This document shows, one piece after another, positions 57,259-64,000 of a stretch of DNA of 64,000 nucleotides. The position numbers and the translations under genes are program-made. The notes under the pieces were generated by a model. It did no database searches. It was not told the DNA's origin and saw only the letters and a list, made by a program, of their open reading frames with translations. Source of the stretch: Methylocaldum szegediense (lineage in GTDB: Bacteria > Pseudomonadota > Gammaproteobacteria > Methylococcales > Methylococcaceae); assembly GCF_949769195.1 (NCBI RefSeq), contig NZ_OX458333.1, positions 1,488,001 to 1,552,000 on the forward strand, written 5' to 3'. Each line of letters starts with the position of its first letter. Position 1 is the stretch's first letter.

Positions 57259-58988
57259 CAGGCGAGCTCCCTTTCCACGGTCATACCGGGAGCGAGGCGC
57301 ATTTCATGGTGGGCCTTGCCGGCCTCGATCATGGGATAGACGTTCTCGGTAGGATCGGTCATGAAATTCAAGAATACCGTGCGGTCTTTCAGCTTAAAGG
57401 CTTCTTCCAGCGCCGGACGCACATCCGCCGGGTTCTCGATTCTCATGCCGACATGGCCGTACGCCTCGGCCAGCTTGACGAAGTCAGGGATGGTTTCCAG
57501 GTAGGAATGGGAATACCGGCTTTCGTAGCTGAATTCCTGCCACTGGCGAACCATGCCCATGTAACCGTTGTTGAGATTGACGATCTTGATGGGCGTCCGA
57601 TATTGCAGAGCCGTCGCCAGTTCCTGAATGCACATCTGAATGCTCGCTTCCCCGGTCACGCACACCACATCCGCATCGGGGTGAGCCAGCTTCACGCCGA
57701 TGGCCGCCGGCAAACCGAATCCCATGGTGCCGAGACCACCCGAGTTGATCCAGCGGCGCGGCTTGTCAAACTTGTAGAACTGCGCCGTCCACATCTGATG
57801 CTGTCCGACGTCAGACGTCACGAAGGCGTCACCCTTGGTGACTTCGTACAACTGCTCGATGACGTACTGCGGCTTGATCACCGAGCTGTTCCGGTCGTAG
57901 CGCAAGCAATCCAACGATTGCCAGCGCGCGATCTGTTCCCACCAGGCACGGAGGGCAGCCTCGTCGGGCCGTTTATCGGTGTTCCGTAGCATCTCGATCA
58001 TGTCGTCGAGCACATGGGCGACTTCACCGACGATGGGGATATCGACGCGCACCGTCTTGGAGATGGACGCCGGATCGATGTCGATGTGAACGATTTTCGC
58101 GTGTGGGCAAAATTGAGCGAGCTTGCCGGTCACCCGGTCGTCGAAGCGAGCGCCGACGGCGAACAGCACATCACATTCATGCATCGCCATGTTCGCCTCG
58201 TACGTTCCGTGCATGCCCAGCATACCCAGAAACTGCCTATCGGTGCCTGGATAGGCGCCGAGGCCCATCAAGGTATTCGTGATAGGAAAACCGAGCATGC
58301 GGGTGATTTCCGTCAGCTGCTTTGAGGCATTGCCCAAAATAACGCCGCCCCCTGAGTAAATCATCGGCCGCTTCGCCGAAAGCAAAAGATCGACCGCCTT
58401 CTTAATCTGCCAGCGGTGTCCCTTAACATTCGGGTTATAGGAGCGGATCGAAACCGAGCTCGGGTACTCGTAAGGAATCTTGATATTCGGGTCGGTCACA
58501 TCCTTCGGAACGTCGATCACGACAGGACCGGGCCGGCCGGTGGTGGCGATGTAGAACGCTTTCTTGATCGTTTCAGCCAGCTTGTGTACGTCCTTTACCA
58601 GGAAGTTGTGCTTCACGCAGGGCCGAGTGATGCCTATGGTATCGCACTCCTGGAAAGCGTCGCTGCCGATAACCGGCAAGGGCACTTGGCCGGTGATGAC
58701 GACCAGCGGGATCGAATCCATATAGGCCGTCGCGATCCCAGTGACCGCATTGGTGGCACCTGGGCCGGAGGTCACCAGCACCACGCCCGGCTTGCCGGTC
58801 GAGCGAGCGTACCCGTCCGCGGCATGGGTCGCGCCTTGTTCGTGGCGTACTAGAATGTGCTTGACGTCTTCCTGTTTGAACAGGGCATCGTAAATATGCA
58901 ATACGGCCCCGCCGGGGTAACCGAAAATATATTCAACCCCTTCGTCCTTAAGACTTTGGACTAGGATTTCCGCGCCGCTGAGCTCCAC
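57258..58988 (-). CDS. ilvI: Acetolactate synthase large (catalytic) subunit
   Basis: This 576-residue thiamine-diphosphate enzyme starts at a GTG. Catalytic Glu lies in [17 protein letters not shown] (about residue 50). [11 protein letters not shown]-like and [14 protein letters not shown] segments are present. The metal/cofactor motif reads TGEAS-x-LNNGYMG (about residue 444 onward) where GDGS is the textbook form; Glu/Ala variants occur in some gammaproteobacterial enzymes as far as I recall. It condenses pyruvate to acetolactate, or with ketobutyrate for isoleucine. It is coupled to ilvH by overlap. Confidence 0.95.
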   Translation of the reverse strand: MELSGAEILVQSLKDEGVEYIFGYPGGAVLHIYDALFKQEDVKHILVRHEQGATHAADGYARSTGKPGVVLVTSGPGATNAVTGIATAYMDSIPLVVITGQVPLPVIGSDAFQECDTIGITRPCVKHNFLVKDVHKLAETIKKAFYIATTGRPGPVVIDVPKDVTDPNIKIPYEYPSSVSIRSYNPNVKGHRWQIKKAVDLLLSAKRPMIYSGGGVILGNASKQLTEITRMLGFPITNTLMGLGAYPGTDRQFLGMLGMHGTYEANMAMHECDVLFAVGARFDDRVTGKLAQFCPHAKIVHIDIDPASISKTVRVDIPIVGEVAHVLDDMIEMLRNTDKRPDEAALRAWWEQIARWQSLDCLRYDRNSSVIKPQYVIEQLYEVTKGDAFVTSDVGQHQMWTAQFYKFDKPRRWINSGGLGTMGFGLPAAIGVKLAHPDADVVCVTGEASIQMCIQELATALQYRTPIKIVNLNNGYMGMVRQWQEFSYESRYSHSYLETIPDFVKLAEAYGHVGMRIENPADVRPALEEAFKLKDRTVFLNFMTDPTENVYPMIEAGKAHHEMRLAPGMTVERELA

Positions 58989-59003
58989 GGTTTCAACACC
59001 CCT

Positions 59004-59032
59004 AAAAAAGAATCAGGCGTTTCGAAAACGCC
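59004..59032 (-). terminator. Intrinsic terminator before ilvI
   Basis: On the minus strand GGCGTTT pairs with AAACGCC around a 3-nt loop, then TGATTC and six T residues. It ends 15 bp before the ilvI start. It may terminate the hlyB-hlyD transcript, or serve as an attenuator if an ilv promoter lies upstream of it. Confidence 0.75.
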
Positions 59033-59047
59033 CGTTCCGATCGAGAC

Positions 59048-59089
59048 TTAAAAAATCGATAAATAGCTAATAACGGTACTCGGATTCAT
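59048..59089 (-). CDS. Possible 13-residue ilv leader peptide
   Basis: An ATG at 59089 opens MNPSTVISYLSIF and then a TAA, 15 bp before the terminator hairpin preceding ilvI. Val, two Ile and Leu within 13 codons would fit a branched-chain attenuation leader. The ribosome site is weak and the frame is short, so chance is quite possible. Confidence 0.3.
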   Translation of the reverse strand: MNPSTVISYLSIF

Positions 59090-59142
59090 ACATCCCGTCA
59101 AGCCGCGGCGGACGGGACACCGTTGATCGCGGTATAAAACCC

Positions 59143-60555
59143 CTAACGTTCTCTGAGGCTTTCATTTTCATACTGCAACAACGGGCTGAGGAAATACTCG
59201 ATCAAGCGCCGCTTACCCGTCTTGATCTCTACGGTGACCGCCATGCCCGGGGTCAGGTTCACCGTCTTTTCCTCCACCACCATCGTGGCCCGAGACAAAG
59301 CCACCCGAGCCGCGTAGACCAAGCCTCGTTTCTCATCCTGAATGGCATCGTTCGACACCTGGATGATCGTTGCGGGGATTGTACCGTACTTAGTGAACGG
59401 AAAGGTCTCTATTTTGACTTCGGCTTCTTGCCCGGCGTTGACGAAGCCGATGTCCTTGTTTTGGATGAACGCTTCCACTACCAGTGGATTGTCGCGGGGT
59501 ACGATAACGAGAAGCGGCTGGGCCGGCGTGACGACACCCCCTACCGTGTGCACCGACAGCTGCTGCACCACACCATCGACGGGCGCCGTAAGAGTCATGA
59601 AGCGCCCGCGGGTTTCGGCCTTGATGAGTTCCTGTATCAGATCGGTCACTCGCTGCTCCGCCTCGTGGAGCCGATCCAGAGCCACACGGCGCGTTTCGGC
59701 GATGAGCGCATCCCGCTGCTGTCGACTTTCCGCTAGAGCGGCCTGAATTTCCGCCAGTTTGGCTTGTTGCGCGGCCAAGTCCCGCTCTTGCTCGATACGG
59801 GCTTGTTCCAGTTCGAGATAGGCATGCTTGGAGACGAAATTCCGCTCCCGTAGTCCCCGGTAATCTTCCGCCCGCTCCCGCGTGATCGGCAGGATTTGTT
59901 CCAACTTCCGCACCAGTTCCCGGGTAGCACGTTCCTCCGCCGTACGTCGGACAATCTCGGCATCCAATTGTTTGAGCTTCGCACGGTATTCAAGGTACTG
60001 CCCTTCCAGAAGACGCCGCTCGGCCGCCAGCCGGGTCTCGTCGAGACCTTCGATCTCGATCGGTGCCAGCCGTTCGCTTTCGATGGCCTCCAGCAGGGCC
60101 TTGGCGCGAGCAGCGTCCAGCCGCGCCGTCAACAGGTCGTTGGCGATGCGGTCGGCGTCTGCTTGCGCCATGGTGGGATCCAGTTCGATCAACACTTCGC
60201 CGGCCTTAACGCTCTGCCCGTCCCGGACATGAATGGCCGTCACCTTCGCCGTCTCCATCGGTTGAACGACCTTAGTTCGGTCATTCGGGATGATCTTGCC
60301 CTGCGCGCTCGCCACGACATCGACCTGTCCGACGATGGACCACGACAGCGCAATCGCCGCAAAGGCCATGATCAGCCACATGAAAACACGAGGCGCCGGA
60401 GACACGGGCGTTTCTTGCAAGGCGAGGGCTGCAGGCAAGAATTCCGCCTCATGGGGGAGCCGCGATGGCGGATCGAGCTTTTTGCGCTCCGCCCAGACCT
60501 GGCTGAACACCTGTCCGTAGCGCCGGATCAGATCCGCCATGCCGCGTAGCCACAT
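59143..60555 (-). CDS. hlyD: Type I secretion periplasmic adaptor (HlyD family)
   Basis: This 470-residue protein has a cytoplasmic N-terminal tail of about 60 residues, one helix (VFMWLIMAFAAIALSWSIVG) and the HlyD opening (SAQGKIIPNDRTKVVQPMET). A long coiled coil (about 130-310) is followed by LTAPVDGVVQQLSVHTVGGV and a C-terminal barrel (VEIKTGKRRLIEYFLSPLL). It links the ABC exporter to an outer-membrane TolC-type duct, not encoded nearby. It starts 6 bp after hlyB. Confidence 0.95.
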   Translation of the reverse strand: MWLRGMADLIRRYGQVFSQVWAERKKLDPPSRLPHEAEFLPAALALQETPVSPAPRVFMWLIMAFAAIALSWSIVGQVDVVASAQGKIIPNDRTKVVQPMETAKVTAIHVRDGQSVKAGEVLIELDPTMAQADADRIANDLLTARLDAARAKALLEAIESERLAPIEIEGLDETRLAAERRLLEGQYLEYRAKLKQLDAEIVRRTAEERATRELVRKLEQILPITRERAEDYRGLRERNFVSKHAYLELEQARIEQERDLAAQQAKLAEIQAALAESRQQRDALIAETRRVALDRLHEAEQRVTDLIQELIKAETRGRFMTLTAPVDGVVQQLSVHTVGGVVTPAQPLLVIVPRDNPLVVEAFIQNKDIGFVNAGQEAEVKIETFPFTKYGTIPATIIQVSNDAIQDEKRGLVYAARVALSRATMVVEEKTVNLTPGMAVTVEIKTGKRRLIEYFLSPLLQYENESLRER

Positions 60556-60561
60556 TGCCGG

Positions 60562-62721
60562 TCACGCCTGTTGCAGACGATACAACCGGGCGTAGTGCCC
60601 CGCTTGGCGGGCCAGGAGCTCGTCATGCGTGCCCTCTTCCACGAGCTGACCGCGGTCGAGCACCAGAATCCGGTGGGCTTGGCGCACGGCGGACAACCGA
60701 TGAGCGATGATGATGACGGTCCGTCCCTGGCATATCGCCTTCATGTTGTTCTGAATGACCCGCTCCGATTCGTAATCCAGCGCACTGGTCGCCTCGTCGA
60801 AAATGAGGATACGGGGATTCGCGATCAGGGCGCGGGCGATGGCGATCCGCTGACGCTGGCCGCCCGACAGTGTCGCCCCGTGCTCGCCCACGACCGTGTC
60901 ATAGCCTTCGGGTAATTCCAGGATGAAGTCATGAGCGCCGGCCAGTTTCGCCGCTCCGATCACCGCCTCAACGGGCAGGCCCGGATCGGCCAGGGCGATA
61001 TTCTCCCGAATCGTGGCGTTGAAGAGGACGTTCTCCTGTAACACCACGCCGATCTGACGGCGCAAGGATGACGGATCGGCGAGCGCCAAGTCCATGCCGT
61101 CGACAAGGATACGACCGCGTTCGGGTACGTAAAGGCGCTGAATGAGTTTGGTCAAGGTGCTCTTGCCGGATCCGGAGCGGCCGACGATGCCGATCACTTG
61201 TCCCGGCGCAATCGAGAGACTCACTTCCCGCAGCACTTCCGGACCGTCGGGCCGATAGCGGAAGCTCACCCGATCGAATTCGATCCGACCCTGCAACGGT
61301 GGCAAGGTCGAGCGGTTGGCGGAGGACAATTCGCTACGGCTATTGAGAATATCGCCCAGTCGTTGGACCGAAATGCCGGTTTGTTGGAAGTCCGTCCACA
61401 ATTGAGCCAGCCGCATGATGGGCTGCGACACCCGCCCGGCCAGCATGTTGAACGCGACGAGTTGGCCGACGGTCAACTCGCCTTCGATGACCAGCCGGGC
61501 GCCCAGCCACAGGGTAGCGGCCGTCACCAGCTTGCCGATCAGCGCAACCCCCTCGTGGGCAATCGTGGCTAAGGTCGCGGTCCTGAAACTGGCGGAGACG
61601 TACGCCGCGAGTTGGCGGTCCCAGCGGCGGATCATCTGCGGTTCCACCGCCATAGCCTTCACCGTGTCGATCCCGGCGATCGCTTCCACCAGCAGCGCCT
61701 GATTTTCCGCACCGCGATTGAACTTCTCGTGAAGCCGCGCTCGAAGCAGCGGCGTGACCGACAGTGAAAGAAGGCCATAGAGCGGCAAGGAAGCCACCAC
61801 GACCAGGGTCAGCCAGCCGCTGTAGTACAGCATGACCGCGATGAACACCACCGCGAAAAATAGGTCCAGTACGAGGGTCACGGCGTTGCCGGTCAGGAAG
61901 GAGCGGATATGTTCGAGCTCCCGTACCCTCGCGACCGAATCCCCGACCCGCCGGGCCTGAAAATAACTAAGCGGCAGGCTCAAAAGGTGCCGGAAAAGCC
62001 GAGCTCCGAGTTCCACGTCGATGCGGCTCGTGGTGTGTGCGAACACATAGCTGCGCAGCCCGCTTAGGACCACCTCGAAGATCGAGACGATCAGAAGACC
62101 AACAACGATTACGTCTAGGGTCGTCAGACCCCGGTGTACCAGCACCTTGTCCATGACAACCTGAAAAAAAAGCGGCGTCACCAAGGCGAACAGTTGCAGG
62201 ACGAACGACGCCAGTAAAACTTCACCGAGCAGCTTCCGGTATTTGACGATCGCTGGAATGAACCAGGTGAAGTCGAATTTGGCGAATTCGCCGGCCAGGA
62301 AAGCTCTTGAGGCAAATAGGATCAAATCTCCCGTCCAGCGCGATTCCAGGTCGTCTCGGGCAACGACCTCCGGCCGTTCCCGCGAGGGATCGTGGATCAG
62401 GACTTTCTCGTTGTCGCTCCTTGCGAGAATGAAGAAGTCGTCCCCCCGCCCGATCGCAAGCGCTGGCAGCGGCGTATTGGCGAGGCGCGAAAAGTCGGTC
62501 TTGACGGTCTTGGCTTTGAGCCCCAATTGTTTGGCGGCGAGCAGGATCTCGGTGACGCCAAATGGTCGGCTTCCCTCCCCGAACCTATGCCGCAATTGCC
62601 CCGGATCAGCCGCGACGCCGTGAAAACGGGCCAGCATCACGAGACAAGCGAGCCCCGTGTCCGGCGCCTGTCGCGTGGATTTGTCTTCCATTTTTGCATG
62701 TTTGGGTTCAAACAGAACCAT
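60562..62721 (-). CDS. hlyB: Type I secretion ABC exporter (HlyB-like)
   Basis: This 719-residue exporter is very similar in layout to HlyB. An N-terminal C39-like domain (residues 1-130) has DTGLAC where active peptidases have the catalytic Cys, so it is a non-cleaving docking domain. The six-helix membrane part opens with [16 protein letters not shown]. The ATPase has Walker [10 protein letters not shown], signature [15 protein letters not shown] and Walker [13 protein letters not shown]. It should export an uncleaved RTX protein, presumably the one encoded just upstream. Confidence 0.95.
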   Translation of the reverse strand: MVLFEPKHAKMEDKSTRQAPDTGLACLVMLARFHGVAADPGQLRHRFGEGSRPFGVTEILLAAKQLGLKAKTVKTDFSRLANTPLPALAIGRGDDFFILARSDNEKVLIHDPSRERPEVVARDDLESRWTGDLILFASRAFLAGEFAKFDFTWFIPAIVKYRKLLGEVLLASFVLQLFALVTPLFFQVVMDKVLVHRGLTTLDVIVVGLLIVSIFEVVLSGLRSYVFAHTTSRIDVELGARLFRHLLSLPLSYFQARRVGDSVARVRELEHIRSFLTGNAVTLVLDLFFAVVFIAVMLYYSGWLTLVVVASLPLYGLLSLSVTPLLRARLHEKFNRGAENQALLVEAIAGIDTVKAMAVEPQMIRRWDRQLAAYVSASFRTATLATIAHEGVALIGKLVTAATLWLGARLVIEGELTVGQLVAFNMLAGRVSQPIMRLAQLWTDFQQTGISVQRLGDILNSRSELSSANRSTLPPLQGRIEFDRVSFRYRPDGPEVLREVSLSIAPGQVIGIVGRSGSGKSTLTKLIQRLYVPERGRILVDGMDLALADPSSLRRQIGVVLQENVLFNATIRENIALADPGLPVEAVIGAAKLAGAHDFILELPEGYDTVVGEHGATLSGGQRQRIAIARALIANPRILIFDEATSALDYESERVIQNNMKAICQGRTVIIIAHRLSAVRQAHRILVLDRGQLVEEGTHDELLARQAGHYARLYRLQQA

Positions 62722-62847
62722 ACGACTTGCTTGTTGCCTTGGCAGAAATCACCAAAGTTCAGAAACGACGGATGACCCCTTTGTGTTTGTCGAAGCTGGG
62801 AAAACGCTGGCATGAACTTCATCCCTTGCTCACCCAACCACTCGAGC

Positions 62848-62882
62848 CCTTGGCCTTCATTAACGTACGGCGAAGGCCAAGG
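62848..62882 (-). promoter_or_regulatory. Strong 11-bp hairpin between the RTX gene and hlyB
   Basis: CCTTGGCCTTC and GAAGGCCAAGG pair perfectly around a 13-nt loop, starting 11 bp after the RTX stop. No T-run follows. Such a structure could protect the RTX message or lower read-through into the exporter genes. Confidence 0.6.
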
Positions 62883-62893
62883 ACTCCTTTTCA

Positions 62894-64000
62894 CTATTGC
62901 CAGTTGGCAGCAATCACTGCGTTGAGGGCGTCTTGGTAGCTTGGCGGCAGCGTGGTTTGTCCCGCTGGCGGCGGGGCAAAGGCCGCCATCGCTGTGACGA
63001 GGTTCTCCACCTGGCTGTCCAGCAGCGTCCGGCCATCCCAGGTGACGAATTGCTCGACCCGGCACGCATCGCTCACATACCAGTCCTTGACGATCAAGGT
63101 GTCGTTCGTGCCGAGAATAGAGATTTCAAGGTCGTTGCTCGCGCCCGGGCGCGAGAACCAGAGCTGATCGGCCGATACCTCCGGCAGAAACCGGACGGTA
63201 TCCGTGCCGCCGGCTGTGGTGTCGTGTTCGACCACCGTATCGGTGCCGTAACCGCGACCGAAACGGTAGGTGTCGCTGCCGACGCCCCCGATCAGCGTGT
63301 CCGCGCCACCCAAACCGTCCAGCGTGTCGTTACCGGCGCCACCTTGCAGGCGGTTGTCACTGTCGTTGCCCGTCAAGACGTTGTCGAGCCGATTGCCGGT
63401 ACCATCGATGGACGCGGTACCGATAAGCGTGAGATTTTCGAGATTGGCCCCCAAGGTGTAGTCGATCGAGGTCTCGATGGTGTCGATACCGTCATGGCCG
63501 CCTTCCAATACGGTATCAAGCCGATGATCGACCACGTAGACATCGTTCCCGCTGCCGCCCAGCATGAGGTCTGCCCCGCTCCCGCCGTCGAGGAGGTCGT
63601 CGCCTGCATCACCGAACAAACTGTCGATGCCTTCACCGCCGAACAGCCGATCAGCCCCCTGCCCGCCATCCAGTCTATCGGAGCCGGCACCCCCCAGCAG
63701 GGTGTCGTTACCGCCGTTGCCGAGCAGCCAATCCAAGCCGCCGAGACCGTCGATCACGTCATCGAATGCGCCGCCTCGCAGACAATCCGCCCCGGCAGTG
63801 CCAGTCAGGCTGAGGCCCGGCTCACTACCGGCCTCTATGGTCAAGGCGAACAGGCCGGAGGCCGATGCTCCGCTCGCATCGGTCGCCGTCACCTGAATCG
63901 CGTAGCGCCCTGTCGTTCCCAGGGTCGGACTGCCTTCGAAGACGCCGGTCTCCGGGTCGAACGTCAACCAGTCGGGCAGCGCGTTGCCGTTCTCCAGCGC
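62894..64000 (-). CDS. RTX calcium-binding exported protein (partial, cut by right edge)
   Basis: 369 codons are open to the window end without a start. The visible part begins with a putative Ig-like/cadherin-like domain (LPDWLTFDPETGVFEGSPTL, about 70 residues). At least six glycine-rich nonapeptide repeats follow (GGAGSDRLD, GGQGADRLF, GGSGNDVYV, GGAGNDTLD), which form calcium-binding beta rolls. A non-repeat C-terminal region of about 110 residues probably contains the secretion signal. The exporter genes follow on the same strand. The activity of the protein lies outside the window. Confidence 0.92.
   Translation of the reverse strand, partial: ALENGNALPDWLTFDPETGVFEGSPTLGTTGRYAIQVTATDASGASASGLFALTIEAGSEPGLSLTGTAGADCLRGGAFDDVIDGLGGLDWLLGNGGNDTLLGGAGSDRLDGGQGADRLFGGEGIDSLFGDAGDDLLDGGSGADLMLGGSGNDVYVVDHRLDTVLEGGHDGIDTIETSIDYTLGANLENLTLIGTASIDGTGNRLDNVLTGNDSDNRLQGGAGNDTLDGLGGADTLIGGVGSDTYRFGRGYGTDTVVEHDTTAGGTDTVRFLPEVSADQLWFSRPGASNDLEISILGTNDTLIVKDWYVSDACRVEQFVTWDGRTLLDSQVENLVTAMAAFAPPPAGQTTLPPSYQDALNAVIAANWQ

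Overview
The window looks like a chromosomal segment of a gammaproteobacterium of moderately high GC. Gammaproteobacterial markers are tamA/tamB, YqiB (DUF1249), YccF, Slp, HtpG, DUF423, a HlyB-type exporter and the ilvI-ilvH-ilvC-pssA-leuA gene order. A methanotroph-like member (Methylococcales) is possible from general resemblance only; no diagnostic gene such as pmo or mxa is present. I found no rRNA, tRNA or CRISPR array.

Layout. 1-3,089 (minus): a periplasmic phosphate-binding-like protein, an outer-membrane porin-like barrel and a membrane sensor running off the left edge. 4,220-7,079: yccF, slp and a DUF1624 membrane acyltransferase. 7,217-16,787: norR, diverging from a long plus-strand cluster that encodes an outer-membrane efflux factor, an EmrA-like adaptor, small proteins, a cyanide-insensitive-type cytochrome bd oxidase, DUF2474 small subunits and a secreted protein. 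Repeated TGTTGTCA sites and a sigma-54-like promoter lie between norR and this cluster, so I read it as a candidate nitric-oxide-induced respiratory unit. 17,271-23,820: an L,D-transpeptidase lipoprotein, then a damaged ykvA-zip-outer-membrane-protein operon and a thioredoxin/DsbD-like protein, with an IS481-family copy between them. 24,147-27,674: a GMC oxidoreductase and an alpha/beta hydrolase. 27,885-29,623: a decayed cheB and a second IS481 copy. 29,750-41,855: yqiB, queD, PilZ, trpS, DUF2459, a rubredoxin-reductase-like flavoprotein, motB with a frameshifted motA, htpG, several small conserved proteins and a WD40-like protein. 42,052-50,994: tamB/tamA, a BON-LysM protein and an IS21-family element next to a truncated Uma2 gene. 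51,187-58,988: rimI, a type 4 uracil-DNA glycosylase, leuA, pssA, ilvC, ilvH and ilvI. 59,143-64,000: a type I secretion operon (hlyD, hlyB, and an RTX protein cut by the right edge).

Two themes stand out. First, the NorR-cytochrome bd locus carries the scar of an ancestral tandem duplication of cydAB-DUF2474-secreted gene followed by a deletion, leaving two DUF2474 copies and a chimeric reading frame; a 49-residue Cys/His-rich ORF overlaps the cydA start. Second, the segment is eroding: cheB is a multi-lesion pseudogene, motA is frameshifted, an outer-membrane barrel gene has a frameshift plus a stop, and ykvA and an Uma2 gene are truncated at IS elements. Decay of cheB and motA together hints at loss of flagellar motility, although one or more lesions could be sequence errors.
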